Below, piece by piece: positions 24,075 through 36,853 of a DNA stretch of 64,000 bases (positions are counted from its first letter, which is position 1; each line of letters begins with the position of its first letter). Position numbers and translations under genes: made by a program. The notes below the pieces were generated by a model. That model did no database searches and was not told the DNA's origin. It saw only the letters and a list, made by a program, of their open reading frames with translations. The stretch comes from Zantedeschia hybrid cultivar (Eukaryota > Streptophyta > Magnoliopsida > Alismatales > Araceae): positions 22,389,734 through 22,453,733 of the forward strand of contig JARZZO010000014.1 of assembly GCA_030544215.1 (NCBI GenBank), read 5' to 3'.

Positions 24075-24419
24075 GGGTAATGCTTGTTGTAATACCCACT
24101 TGCTGCAACGGGGACATTATAATAGGTTAAAAAATATATTTTTTAAAAAATTTTAAGGTCTACCCTCCGCGATGACCTAAAAAGTTCTAAAAAAATAAAA
24201 AACATTAATAGGTTTGACCCATTAAGAACATTTTAACTACTCACTAGAGGTTGATTTTTACTTTTTAATTTTTTTGTATTGTCGGATCAGAGATTGAGTT
24301 GTATATCAATATAGGGCATAACCGACTTAAAAAAAATAAAGAAATTTTTTTCTTTTGTTTTATTTATCCACTGCAATGCACCCATTACAAGGAAGGGGAT
24401 ATTGGAGCAGGTATTACTC
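24075..24419. mobile_element. Foldback MITE, GAGTAATACTTG family, in the PPR promoter
   Basis: 345 bp. The ends are GGGTAATGCTTGTTGTAAT and (reverse complement) GAGTAATACCTGCTCCAAT. Flanking 9-mers TCTTCTTGC (24066-24074) and TTTTCTTGT (24420-24428) match at 7/9. It stops about 200 bp upstream of the PPR start codon. Confidence 0.78.
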
Positions 24420-24624
24420 TTTTCTTGTATAGCTAAAATTTCAGTAGCAAAATCTCAACTTTAATTTCCACAGAACTATGGATGTTAGAAAAGAAAGAGC
24501 CAGGAGAACGCACAAATTCCTGCAATTGGACGAACGTGATCCTTCGCTTCTGCGCGAGAATCATATGATAACGGGGAGGTCCCGGTGTTCTCCGTCCTTG
24601 TTTCAACTTCCAAGCAAACACGAC

Positions 24625-25848
24625 ATGCCATTTTCCAGAGCGGACCTCTTGTGCCGCCTAACCCGTCTCTTCTCCTCCGCCGCTGCAGCCTCCTCAGAGG
24701 AGCTCCTGCCTTGGCTCCTTTCTACCAAACGAAAGCGTTGGGCCCCCGAAGCCGCGACCACCGCCGTCGTCCCCGCCGCTGCCGCCAAATCTCCCGCCCG
24801 CAGAGCCCTGAGCAACGACGCCGACGATGACCCCAAGCAGCTCTTCGCCCTTTTCTCCCAAGCCGCCAGGCAACCGGGCTTCCGCCATGACCACCCCAGC
24901 TACAAAACCCTCGTCTCCCGGTTCACCCGCCTGGAAGGCCCCAAGGCCGTCCATCGCATCCTCTTCCACATGCGCAACGAGAAGCTCCCCCGCCGCCCCG
25001 CCATCCTCCTCGCTCTAATCGACGTCTGTGCTTCCCCCGGGTTCCCCGTCAATCCCCTCAGCGTCTTGCTGAGCTCGGGGCCGCCCGTCCACGAGAAGGT
25101 CTTCGTCAGGCTCGTCGACAAGCTGATCGAAACGGGCCGTCTGGAGACGGCGAAGTCTCTCTTTTCCAATGACGACCTTGTCTCCAAGTTGGGATTCCCC
25201 TTACGAGTTCGCCATTACATCGGCGTCGTCCGCGCGTACTGCGACCGAGGCGAGGTGTCCGCCGCGATCGAGCTGCTCGACGAAATGTCGCAACGGGGGA
25301 TGGTCCCGGACGTGTTCTCCTACGGGTCCGTGGTCGCGGGCATCTGCCGCGGCGGCGCCGCGATGGAGGACGCGCTGGCGGTGGTGGAGCAGATGCGACG
25401 GGCGGAGCGGGAGCCGGACGTGGTGGTGTACAACACGCTTGTGCACGGGTGGGTGCAGAGGGGGGAGGTGGAGAGGGCGGAGGGCGTGGTGAGGGAGATG
25501 GAGGAGGGCGGGGTGGGCTGCGACGCCGGGACGTACAACACGCTGATGGGAGGGGCGGGGTGTTGCGTCGGCGTGGACGGGGTGGAGGTGCTGCGCAGGA
25601 TGATGGCGAGGGGGGTCGCGCCGGACGCGATCACGTTCACGGCGCTGTTTGGTAGGCTGGAGAAGGAAGGGCGCGCGGCGGAGGCGGGGTCGCCTTTTGG
25701 GGTGATGGTGAAGCTGCGGATCCGGCCCAGCGGTGTTTGCCGCAGGGTGCTTGTGGACGGTGGGATTGGTGGTGGTGGAGATGTTGTATGGCCGGGAACG
25801 CGTGACGAGGTTTGCCCACCTTGGTTCTTGGGAGGAGCTTGTAGCTGA
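24625..25848 (+). CDS. P-class pentatricopeptide repeat (PPR) protein, 3' end probably frameshifted
   Basis: 407 residues from the ATG at 24625; an in-frame ATG at 24478 exists but would add a stretch without transit-peptide character. The N-terminus (MPFSRADLLCRLTRLFSSAAAA) is Arg/Ser/Ala-rich and suits a mitochondrial targeting peptide. Five tandem 35-residue PPR motifs begin at about residue 196 (for example VFSYGSVVAGICRGG, VVVYNTLVHGWVQRG). P-class PPR proteins bind organelle RNA; the target cannot be told from here. The last motif runs into an unusual Gly-rich tail. In the +1 frame, from about 25767 to the TGA at 25910-25912, the DNA reads VVEMLYGRERVTRFAHLGSW and on to a more natural ending, so a one-base indel near the GGT repeats at about 25765 is likely. 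Confidence 0.85.
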   Translation: MPFSRADLLCRLTRLFSSAAAASSEELLPWLLSTKRKRWAPEAATTAVVPAAAAKSPARRALSNDADDDPKQLFALFSQAARQPGFRHDHPSYKTLVSRFTRLEGPKAVHRILFHMRNEKLPRRPAILLALIDVCASPGFPVNPLSVLLSSGPPVHEKVFVRLVDKLIETGRLETAKSLFSNDDLVSKLGFPLRVRHYIGVVRAYCDRGEVSAAIELLDEMSQRGMVPDVFSYGSVVAGICRGGAAMEDALAVVEQMRRAEREPDVVVYNTLVHGWVQRGEVERAEGVVREMEEGGVGCDAGTYNTLMGGAGCCVGVDGVEVLRRMMARGVAPDAITFTALFGRLEKEGRAAEAGSPFGVMVKLRIRPSGVCRRVLVDGGIGGGGDVVWPGTRDEVCPPWFLGGACS

Positions 25849-25912
25849 TCTGTTCGGCTATCAAACCAATCTGATTGGTGTGAATCAGCTGGAAATAACC
25901 TCATTAAACTGA

Positions 25913-26839
25913 ATAACAGCGGGAAGGTCTTCTTTACTTTGTCTAGGTTAAACAAGAATGGGTTTAGTAACAAAATAAACTTAGAATAGATAGTAAAAGA
26001 AGATCCGACTCAAATACAAATTCGAGTATTATTTGCTGTACCGGTGTTTTTAATTTTAAATAAATAATTTTTTTTTATGGTCTTCAACCCAATGAACAAT
26101 CTTTACTGTTCATTGGAGCTCGATGTAACACGGGTCACCAGTGCTCCTCCTGTTCTAATTGAAGTCTATATATAATCTATGTTGGAGCAACTTGTATGAC
26201 CACATTTTCAAAAGCGCACCTCATTCTCTCCTCCCCTGCATGAGTCATGTTGGAGGAAAACAGAGAACAACTTTTACTATGGTATAGATCATGAGATCAC
26301 TTTCTCCCTCTTGCTCATCATAATTGTGGTTGACCCAGATATTAAAAAATACACTGGATGGAAGGAACGTAAACCATCTGATCAAGCATCATGCCGTCAT
26401 GTCTCACTAAAAACCATGGGTATTTTTCCACGGTAGAGGTCTTACTTGATGGACAAAAGAAACTCATAGGGTTGGCAACTGTTGGAATCTTTGCATGAGA
26501 CAAAGTATGGTAATTTGTTTTCCGGGGGGGAGGGATCAACAATGATAAGCATTAAATTGAAACAAACTTTAAAGGCAGAGTTGATTGAGGTCTAATGGGA
26601 ATTCCAATTTCCCCTCCTTTAAATATGTATAAGAGTATCTTTTAGATGGTACTTAAATTGCAACATTTTGCTGGCAAATCGTTCACTTATGTTTGACTGC
26701 AGTTCCTTATGATGCAGGATGAGAGGGAAAGAGCACCAGCGCGGAAAAAGGAGCCTGGCGTCCCGTCGGAGGAGAGAAAACCCTAGGGCATCGCACTCCA
26801 AAGGTTGGGGGGGGTTGAAGACTCCGTCATAGAGGAGGC
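25913..26839. other. 3' flank of the PPR gene
   Basis: AT-rich DNA. A possible MITE remnant (GAGTATTATTTGCTGTACC at about 26024) has no clear partner end. No gene supported. Confidence 0.4.
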
Positions 26840-28263
26840 TCTTTAAAAAAAATTAAAAAAAAAATCATCAAACAAGTTCCTAATGGGCCAAATGAACTAC
26901 AAAATAAACTCTTGGCTTCACTTTCGCAACTCTTGGATTCTTATCATTCTTCTCCGTGTTTGTGAAAAATCATCCTCAAATTTTTAAGTGCGACAATATT
27001 AGGGAGAAAATGGTGAGAAGAGCAAATTTAGGAAACTCTTAGATCATCATGTGGAGGAATGTCTTAACTTGAGGTGGAAAGTGCACCTCAATATCATCGC
27101 ACATATAGTTAAAGTATACTGACTGATGGTGTCTTGAACAATCTTCGATTGACTGATCACATTTGTTATTGTCACTTTCTGTTCCACCTAACTCTACTTA
27201 GACATGAATATGGAATTGACCTTAAAATGGACTTCAGGAGTCACATCAAACCTTCCTTCCAATATTTTGGACTCGATCTCTTTAAAATACTCATATGCTA
27301 GCTCTAGATTGGCCTCATAATGTACCTTTTCCATTTGATTTGCATACTCCACAATCAACACTATGTCGGACTTGTAAACTACCTTTTTTAGTTCAACTAT
27401 TATCGCATTGTAGTTCCTAATGTCATTCTTTAACTTGATCCATTTTGAGTCCTCCCTTAATGGAACCTAACCCATCCTTGAATAGGTCATGACATTATCT
27501 CCTCAAACATGACACATAATCAGAGGTGTATAGATGTTGGCATACAAATCAATACGGCTGACGCGGACTTCAAGATGCGTAATAAATGTCCTTAGGATGC
27601 GGCAAAAGTGACACACAAAATGAGACATTGTTGGGACTGAAGCACACATATTGAGGTTGTGTTCGATGAGATGAAACCAACAACGCAAGCGACACACATA
27701 AACAAAGTTTGGATAACTCTCTGGCGATGGCGATGATCTAAGAGTAACTTGGTGCAATGGAGCACAGCTAACAACTTCTAAGTTTGGGTGCACGAATTTG
27801 GGGAGAAAATGGCTCGGACCACTATTGGACCAAGGTTGGACCCAAGTGCGAAGCTGGCTTGAATCAGGATAAACCTGGTCAGACCAAGTTGGTTGAAGAG
27901 GGCTCGGACCCTAAGATTGAACCTAGTGTGACCAAGGCTTGACTTGGGTGCAGACCAGCCAAGCCTAGTTGGACTAGCTTGGAGGGAGAATGGCTTGGAC
28001 CCTTGGGTTTCAAACCTAGTTTGACAAGTCAAAGAAGAGATGGAGCCTGCCCCCTTTCCCATTTCTCCGCCTTCTTCCCCCTTTAACCACAATGCAGAGA
28101 GAGAAAGTGGACGAGGCAGACGAAGAGCGTACTTGCAGACGACGACGGCAACACCAACAAAAAGCGGCAACCACAGTCGTGGCACCAATAGAAGGTAGCA
28201 ATGACGATGACGGCACCAGTAGGGCCGTCTCTTCACTCCAACCGCTTCTTCTTTGCTAGTGAA

Positions 28264-28302
<39 letters not shown>

Positions 28303-28690
28303 CAAGGTGCAGTGGGGCGCAAGTACTATAACAACATCATGGTACTGTAACTGCTACATAAATCACGTCAACAGTAGCATAGAGAGGGAGAGGGAGAGCA
28401 AGAGAAGGAGAAAAGAAAGAGAAAGGAGGAAGAAGAAGACGGCGGGGGTGTGCAACCGTGGCTCCAGCAAGTGGTGATTGACGGAGCACAGCATGGTAGA
28501 GATTGAAGTACCTCATGACTTAAATACCTCTAATTCAAAATAAATGAGTAAAATCTGACCTACAATCTTTAAAAAAAAAGAAAAATACATCAAATGGATT
28601 TCTAATGGACCAAATAAAATACAAAAAGACTCTTGTCTTTGCTTCCACAGCTCTTGTATTCCCATCACTTTACCATATGGTCAACCACAG
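26840..28690 (-). mobile_element. Possible small non-autonomous LTR element
   Basis: Blocks at about 26840-26960 and 28565-28685 align as direct repeats. Both run CTTTAAAAAAAA, then TCCTAATGGGCCAAATGAAC versus TTCTAATGGACCAAATAAAA, then a CTCTTG...TTCC/GC...CTCTTG stretch. The 1.6 kb between them has no pol domain; the longest frames on the minus strand (27503-27793, 27778-28305) are unrecognised. Orientation is a guess and I found no clear target duplication. Confidence 0.4.
28267..28301. repeat. (GA)n microsatellite
   Basis: An uninterrupted GA run of about 17 units. A looser GAGAGGGAGAG tract follows at 28380-28440. Confidence 0.95.
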
Positions 28691-28984
28691 AGCATATTCA
28701 CAAAAGCAACTTATGATTGGCACAAATTAGAAATTGAAGGTGATGTAAACTCATCGATACAATTAAAGGCTAAAGCATGAAGAATATGGTCTCCTATAAA
28801 GATTGATCAAGAGACCGGCAAACATAATGTTCTAGCCACCATTTTCTTATCGATCACTATTTGAACTGCATTATGAATTTGTATGCCATTGGAGAGCTCC
28901 AATTCTCACCTGACATGTTGGAAGTCATTGAGGGTAAGAAGGCTTTCCCACTGCACATTATTAGCAAGGCAATAGCTGACTTTA

Positions 28985-29545
28985 CTCAATGGAATTTGCA
29001 AACAGAACATGTACATCCTTCGGCTCAGTCTTGTCAGGATTCTTGGGAAGCACCAAGGACAAACTATTTAAAGATCAATGTAGATGGGGCTACATACATC
29101 AGATCTGCGAGGAGCATATGCTCTGATTGTCCAGAATGAAGTTGGGGAAATCCTGGCTTGCAAAATAGAGATCACCTCCAACAGAGATCCGATTGTCATT
29201 GAAGCTCTGGCAATCCTAGAGGGCCTGCAGTTGGCAATTACTTTGGAACAACATGTTCAGGTGGAGAGCAACACCCAGGTTATTGTTCGAGTAACCAGAG
29301 GAGGGGGTTCGTTCTATACCATGGATACATTGCCAACCCCTCTCTATCCCTCATTTTTGCTTCCCATCATTGTAATCATGCTGCTCATACTCTGGCTCGA
29401 ACGTTTGTCTCTAATGGCGTTCCCTTCCACTTATCTAGAGGTATACTGTCCACTTTGCTATATGTAATCAAAGACCAACTGACTTTAGTTATATTATAAT
29501 GAAATAGTTGCTTTCATAGTAAAAAAAAGAAAAAGAAAAAAGAAG
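28985..29545 (+). mobile_element. 3' end of a LINE: RNase H domain and poly(A) tail
   Basis: Three frames in succession carry parts of a plant LINE RNase H domain: YLKINVDGAT at about 29068; GAYALIVQNEVGEILACK and IEALAILEGLQLA at about 29105-29235; then HCNHAAHTLARTF at about 29370-29405. Frame changes between them show decay. It ends in a 3' tail AAAAAAAAGAAAAAGAAAAAAG near 29520-29543. The upstream end is undefined. Confidence 0.72.
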
Positions 29546-31795
29546 AGGCCATACTGGAAAGCTTTGAATTTCTTACCTTCAAGCTCCATAGATAGTGTGC
29601 AGATCAAAAGGACCTACAAAATAGGTGCTCAGAAAGTGTGCATGTGCACATGCTTTTTTTTCTTTTGGGGTGGGGGCTGGGTTGAGGGACATGTGTGATA
29701 ACTTTCCATGGAGGACGTTCAGATTTATGCTATTCTATCATGGTTAAAGCCCACGTAAGTTGGAATTAAAAACTGAAGAATCATCAACCTTATCTTGAAA
29801 GGACAGGGATGTGCTTGGCACTTCAGATTGAGACAAATAAGAGAAAATAGCACGCAGACAAGGTTTGACATCTCACGTCTCGACACCATCTTGGAGGTCG
29901 AAAGAGAAGAGATTTTTAAATAGATTGAGCAAGTTCCTGAAGCAACTTGGCATCTCAAAAAGAAGGGAGTCGCCGTCGTTTTGAAAAGAAAGACATGCAT
30001 TTTTCCTACCCCTCCCTGGAGGAAGGGTGGACTGCACCTTCAGTTATACGGGATTATTAATAGAGGTAGCACAGTCATGGATGTGGAGAAGGGATTCTTC
30101 CACAACACACTAAAAAGTAAACAAAATACGAACAAAGCTCAAGAGGGCCTTAAGTGTCTTATCTTTTGAGAGCGGATCCCCTCAGTGCAGTTACCGACTG
30201 AATCCAGTCAGTGCACTAAGGGGGAGGAGGGCTTTCCCGCCCAGCTTCAAGCCTGGGCAGTTCTTGAAAACTGCCCCCTCCCCCTCGGTACACTGACCAG
30301 ACTCGGTCAGTAGCTGCACTAAGGGGATCCATTACCTTCAAAAAACAAAGAAGGTTGATTTCCTCAGTATTAGGATCAGATCAGAACTATTATTGATTAA
30401 ACTTTCAACTTGTAGAGCTTTTGGAATATAAAAAATGAGTATCAAGGTTGGCTGCACAAGGGCTTAGCACAGTGATGGCAGTGCATCATAATCATCCTCA
30501 ACACCAACTACACCAATTTTATTTTTCTGTAAATAGACGTATTACACTCAAAGAAGTGAAAGGATTCCTCCACTACACAATCCTACAAACACAGGTTGTC
30601 CAAAATATAACCAGCTACAGTAAGCACTTAAAAAATGCGAGTAAGGACTTGGTGGACCAACTCTATAGGATTTGAACGGAATTTTTCACCTAAAGGTCAG
30701 CCTGGTCAATTTGTTAAGAGACCTACTAGACAATGGTTGGCAGATAGAAGAACCTGCCTTTTGAGAGGCTCAGAGGAATACCAAAATGCCTAGCTGATGC
30801 TAGTCAGTTGGGTAGCAATAACGATTGAAGATTAAATAAACATTTGCAAATAAAATATAGACCAAAGAAACATTTGCAAATAAAGTATCATAACAATGAA
30901 AGCAGTGTAAAGTGAAAACATCTATTCATACATGGGACAAGATCAGTATTAAAAAAATCCATAAATGAGAGTTTCAATATTGTCCAACTTGGCAGAACTC
31001 AGGAGGTCAAAGGAGAAGACATCACAGAGAGATCAGGTCTAAAGTAACTTTCCATCTAAGAGAGAAGAGAAACCATCTAGGGACCCGGGGAAGAGAAATC
31101 CTGAGAGATGACAACCTTTCAACGCGAGCCTCTAGATAATTGTAATTCACGTGCAGAACCTTCAGAAAATGTAGGGGACTTTTAAGGAGTCAAATTGAGA
31201 GCCAAATCCTTTGAGATTACAAGTATTCTTAGATCAAACTTTGCCACCTCAATCCAAGTCCCTACATTTTCTATCTCCTTCCACATTGATAAGCAGCGTC
31301 TCTCAACAATTGCTATGCCTCATTTGTGTTTAATCTAGTGAAATCATCTCAAAAGATGCTCTCTCACTGTGGCCACAATTGGTCCGACGTACTATTTCTA
31401 ATATTTTCAACTCTTATATTATCCTTCATGTTGTCGCAAATACTCCCATCAAGCAACTCCACTCTACAAACAGGAACTTGTTCTCACAAGCCCTCTTTAC
31501 CATCCAAGAATCTCACTCCATAGAACATAGCTGCATTTGTGGGAGTAGCTTAACGGCATTGAGCTGTCAGCAACTCGATGGAAACCCTCTTTTACTTATC
31601 AAAATGATTCTGATTCTATGCTTCATAAGCAAAGGAGGTGAAAAGGTACAAAAGAACTTTTATAAAAAAACAAATTATTCTATTGACATATGTAACATGA
31701 GCTTTCTGGGAATGTAGTTATTGTGGATTATACTAATGGTACTACGATAGTTTCTTGATGGAAGGATGAAGTCAACACACAAGAACATTGAGAAT
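29546..31795. other. Intergenic DNA with a small foldback
   Basis: Apart from the foldback at 30174-30330 I see no gene or element boundary. Short frames near 31326-31717 have no recognisable domain. Confidence 0.4.
30174..30330. repeat. 157-bp foldback with GGATCCCCTYAGTGCAG ends
   Basis: The left end GGATCCCCTCAGTGCAG and the reverse complement of the right end, GGATCCCCTTAGTGCAG, match at 16/17. Inner palindromic pairs (CTGACTGGATTC-type and GGGGGAGG/CCTCCCCC) extend the stem. No target duplication is evident, so it could be a MITE or a simple hairpin. Confidence 0.65.
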
Positions 31796-33216
31796 CGTTA
31801 CGGCGTAACTCAGAAAAGCCCAAGTTAACGGCAATGCCGTGTGGCACCCCAATGGCAAAAGCACACATCAAGATCAGTCTACAATTTTTCACCTCGCATC
31901 AGAGTTCTGTAGCACCCAAGTTGCTTAGCCCGTAGGCCTTGCACAAATCTTTTCGGGGAGGTTCGGCACGCCAAACCCCGGGGATCCGCACAGGTTGCGC
32001 ATACGTAGGATGGTCGTCGCTTGGGTCCGGCTGACATTTGCGCCCATACACGTTGTCCTCGGCGCCCTCACCCCACGACCAAGACCTCCGCACTAGCCCA
32101 TCGGCTCCACGCCCATACACTTCACCTAGGTGCTCGTACGTTGGTCGAGCAAACCATCGCTCGGGACCTACCGACTACGTGCATTGCGCCTCATCTAAGC
32201 ACCCTCACTCGATTAGGCGGGCCTTCGCTTGGGCCTGTCGGCTACGTGCATAGCACCTCACTTAAGCACCTCGCTACGGCCAAACGGAATTGTATTCGGG
32301 GCGTGCCGGTTCCACGCCTCGCACCTTCACCTAGACACCCTCAATACCGCAACGCACCCTCACTCTGGGCCTGCTGACTACGCACACCGCGCCTTCGTCT
32401 AGGCTCCTTCGCTTAGGTCTACCCCAAGCTAACAGGTCCTCAACCCTCTGGCCTTACAGGAGGGTGAACGACATTGCCCGAAATCCGCCCAGCTGATTAC
32501 ACATAAAGGCTTCAACTTTGCCAACACTTAGCCGTCAAATATCGCCACCTCAACGAGGCTGCGTCATGATACCATGCCACCGCTGTCCTTCACATACGAA
32601 CTTGCACGTCGGGTCCTTCGCCTTTGTACGAGTTCTACTTCAACGGTTGCTCCGGAGTTCAAGGCCTTTGCTGCCTTTACGGGACTTTGCTCCGCACAAA
32701 TGGGTCTTTCTTGATGCACAACTTGCTTCACGAACCAACCGGTGTTCAAAGCCACCGCCGCCTTGCGGAAGATGGGCACGAACAAACAACACCAACTTCA
32801 CGCGTTCATTGAAGCATACAAAGCATGCGCCCAACCCTGTGCATACCAGGAGAGAAGGCGACTACCTATGGGACTTGCCTTCAACTAGCCGAGACGACAT
32901 AGCCTATGCCAAACGGACCTTAGGGGATAGCCTCCTCTAAGAATCCCCTCGCACCTAGTATGGCCCTTCGCCATTGCTAAACCCCGGTCCTTAGAGGAAC
33001 TCGTCGGCACAGCAGGTCACACCTAAACGCAGCAGCCACACAATTGAAGTGTGGTTGAGGGGGTTTGTTCAGGTTAGGCTGTACCGTCCACCGGACATAA
33101 TCCGACTCCATCTTCAACCTGTAAATCAAAGACTTCACAAACCATGCCACCCCTCCCGGCACTCCCGAGTAGTCAAGGCTTAGTAAAAAGCCTAAGTCAC
33201 AATTTTGGTCATGACA
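31796..33216 (-). repeat. 3' LTR of the non-autonomous element
   Basis: 1421 bp. The minus-strand start is TGTCATGACC, and it aligns with 37014-39762 outside the insertion there. Its far end has CG in place of TG. Confidence 0.85.
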
Positions 33217-33232
33217 GACTCCCCCAACTAAG
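33217..33232 (-). other. Polypurine tract
   Basis: The minus strand reads AGTTGGGGGAGTC directly before the LTR start TGTCATGACC. Confidence 0.7.
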
Positions 33233-34865
33233 CCGTAAACGTCCCCGTCGACCTCTGACTTCCACCAACCTTCGCTGTTGCAAGCACTACTCCCACTAGT
33301 ACCCTAGCCTAATTTCGACTATGCTTCAATCTTCCGTCATTTTGCCTCCGCCAGGAAACCTATCTACCCATTGCAAGCTTCGCGCTAACACACCGACTCT
33401 GAACTCTTTCAAGGCTGCCTATCCGGCACTTCTCCTTCGTTACTTTTGCATGGAAAATAGTTTGGGCTATGCTGCTACACAATACCATCAAGCTCCTGCT
33501 TTAGCTTTAAAAGACTTTGCGGCCCAGCTCCGCCAACGTCCACCGGTCGCGGCCGGATTCGAGATCTCCAACACGGTCACAAAGCTTCCACACGCCAACT
33601 TCATAAAACACCTCCGCACATCCAACTCTTTGCATTGCCCCTAGACAAGCACCGCCAACTCCTCAAAGAATGGCGCTCCAGTAATCCCAACGAACGCGTG
33701 CTTTGGCGGATCTTCTACATACCTTGTCTACCTATGAACTGCTCCTCAGTTCAGCTGAGCGGATGGCTAGATTCTAGCAGACTTTCAACCTGTACACCTG
33801 TGTTCCTGGCCCTGGCACTTTCCGCACAAGATGTTTTCACCAAACCCTTCTTTCTTCCGCTACGCTGTCAACAAGACTGCGAACAGTAAGACGAACGCGT
33901 TAGCATGGAGAAGGGGGTTACTTATCGCACCAGTGCATGACTTGTAGTAGTTTGGGAAATATGGCAGACAACATAGCACAATCGTGTAGCTTGACTGGTT
34001 GAGACCATTTCCTGCTGACTTTGTCCTTTACACTTGTAGCTTCAATGCGGGGGAGGATCCTGAGCAACATGCTTCGAAGTTCCAAGACTTGCTCGGTAGG
34101 CACAAGTCTCCATCGCGAACATAAGCCCTTTTCAAATCTGCCGAATTTAGTGATGAGTGCCTTGCCCATGCAATATGCATAACTTGATTTGCTTGGAGTC
34201 CTCTATATGGCTATTGTGCTTTACTTGCAACGATCTTGGTGCCACAACACTTGGTGAACTTGACTAGCTTTAGTCTTCTTACAAGACAACTAGGGTCACT
34301 ATTAGCGACTCTAGTGCCCAAACTTTCTGCTAATACGCCACAAGTTAAGGTGAATACATATTTTGACACTATTTCACTCGGCGGTCTCTTGCCTTTGGAT
34401 TCTTGACGCGCTACGAGCTTCATGAGCATGCTGGCATTGCGGCCTACTAAGCACACTGACCTTTGCACGAGGCCAACTTCCTGGTTCCACTGCCGACCAT
34501 CTTCAAGCCCATGTCTTCTACTGTCCCATACAGCTATAAGGAAGTAACATCGAGCAGTAACCTGTGATTCTCAAGTACAACTTTTCCCAAATTTCAGTCC
34601 ACGAATTCCATTATTTGCTCATATAGACTTGACCAAGCACACTGCATGTGCAATTGAAACATGAAGGGAACTGCACTTTCGGTTAACTTGCATAATTTGC
34701 ACACCAAGTTCAACAACTTCAAACACACTGGCTACCCCTCGACCCATCTTGGGAGGTTACCCATCTATCACCAAGGTCGAGGTGGTCAGACCTTCCGCCA
34801 AACCGCCATACATGCATCCCCGAAGTACCTTCATGTCTTGCTAGCTTATGTGAACAAGCCTCTCT
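33233..34865 (-). other. Internal region of the non-autonomous element
   Basis: Frames on both strands (for example 33321-33644 + and 33918-34468 -) are short and carry no gag, protease or polymerase motif I recognise. Confidence 0.5.
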
Positions 34866-36853
34866 TGTAAGGACTGAGGTTTCGAATCAACGAGTTTTGC
34901 AGGAGTGCCGCGTAGGCGGCCGTGGAAACGCGTGTGTACGGCCCCGGACGTGTCGTCTGAATGACATCTTGCATAGACGACGCGATTCAAACATCTGCGT
35001 ACGACCTCGTCCTGTCACCTCATTGACGTCATTCAAGAATGACATGTTTTAGCAAGTTTCGGTTGACGCTCCGAAATCCTCTCTCATTTTTCTCATTCTC
35101 TCCATTCCTCTCTCTCTCTCTCTCCGAATGCTCCGTTTCCCCCTTCCCCTTCTCCTTCTTTTTCTCTCCCTATTCCTCCTCTTCCTCTACTCCATCAACC
35201 TCCCACCTCTCACCACTACCACCACCATCTCCTCTGCGGCACATTGCTCTCCGGATGGTGTCCGACGTCTCAGTAGAGTGACGACGTCCACGGTGGTACC
35301 GACGGCGACTTGCGGTGTAGCGACAGTAGCTTGGAGCTAGGAGGAATTCAAATAACCGGTAGGGTGACGATCTTCGTCGTGTTTTGTTTAAAACTATGAT
35401 TTTTCCGCTTTGAAGCATGCGATGTGTGTGGATATTTTTGGGTATAAAGTATGTTTTAAATGGTTCTTAATGAAAATAGGTATTTTTATGAAATGGGATT
35501 TTGGGTGATAATTGGTTATTGAACTTCTCCCCTTGTCTCCTTTGTGTTTTTTGAGTATTTTAGGGGAGAAGAGGGACCCTCGGTTTGGCTCGGTGGAATG
35601 CAGTTTCGGACGTTAAATGACGTCGAGATCAGGTAACGTCATTTTAAATGGTGTCGACCTGGGTCGACGCAATTTACGGCCCATTTTCCCGGTTCCCAAG
35701 GCCAGTGTGAGATAAAGAGTTGAATAGCGTCAGCCATGGGCGCGCCATTCAGGCCAATATCCCTGATCCCAGTGGCTTAGCAAAAACTGAACCAATTTAG
35801 GAGTCTTGAATGACATCGACCACGGGCGATGCGATTCAAGACAGAACTCCATTAATTCATGAAATTAACATGTGTTTACATTATTAAATAACTCGGTTAA
35901 ATGCATATTTGATACTGTACTTCGAGGACGAGAATTTTCACGTGACCGGATCGCACTGTGTTGTGTTTTGTGCGATCGTAGACCTAGAGTGACAGTTGTT
36001 AGCACTTAGGCACCCTGTGTCGGTGTGGGAATGACGCAGCGCCGATGTGGGAGTGGTGGGGTGACACCTAGAGAGAGAGTCACCTGGTGTACCCTGGGAT
36101 ATAGCTAATACCGGTGTGTAAGTAGTACATTCGGAGTGCCACTCGTGGCTGGGAGAAACAAAACCACCTATAGCTAGACAGGCCGAAGTAGCTAGCGCGC
36201 TATCCGAGGGGTTGCTGTTCCGTCCCAACGGATCGGTGTTTTTTGCGTTCGGCTGTGTGGTTTGTGTGTTTAGTCGAGACGCTGGTTGTGAATTCCGTGG
36301 TGGAGTGGTTTCAGAGTTGTGCCTGTTGTATTTACAAATGCATGCATTTTATATCGAAATTTGAGAATCTTTGAGAGCTGTGTTTACTGTTTTACTTATT
36401 TAATTGCCTATATTTGTATTGTTGCATTTGTGGGTGCGTGGGTGGGTGGTGGGGATCGGAGGATCTCTACTAAGTCCATTTCGATGTGACTCACCCCTGC
36501 GGTTTTCGGATGAGGGTTCCCAACAGACGTAGCGTGGAGGATTTCGTCTCGGATTGCGCACCAGTAGTCACTGTTCCGAAGTATGGCCCGATGTAGTTGT
36601 TATTTTCTTTTCAGACCTGTATGTATAATTATTTCTTTTCTGTTGGAATATATAATTATTTGCTTAGTCGAGTCGAATTGTAATAATTTTTAATTTCTGC
36701 ACTTCCTTTACAATTCAATGTGATGTGGAATGTTTAACTTAGTTTATCATTTATTTCCCAGACTTCTTAAGATCCTAGTTTGGTTCCAAATTTTAATGAT
36801 TCGATATCAATTTAGTAATCGGATCCCCGATTATAGGGTGACGGGTCGTTACA
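34866..36853 (+). repeat. Nested solo LTR
   Basis: 1988 bp, from TGTAAGGACTGAGG to GGGTCGTTACA, with matching TGTAA...TTACA termini. Flanks TCTCT (34861-34865) and CCTCT (36854-36858) match at 4/5. It interrupts the internal region of the surrounding element. A pyrimidine-rich block with CT repeats lies at about 35080-35240. Confidence 0.7.

Noticed and set aside
31899..32940. Open frames such as 32021-32377 and 32518-32940
   Set aside because: They lie within an LTR and have counterparts in the other LTR that are interrupted differently; no protein family recognised.
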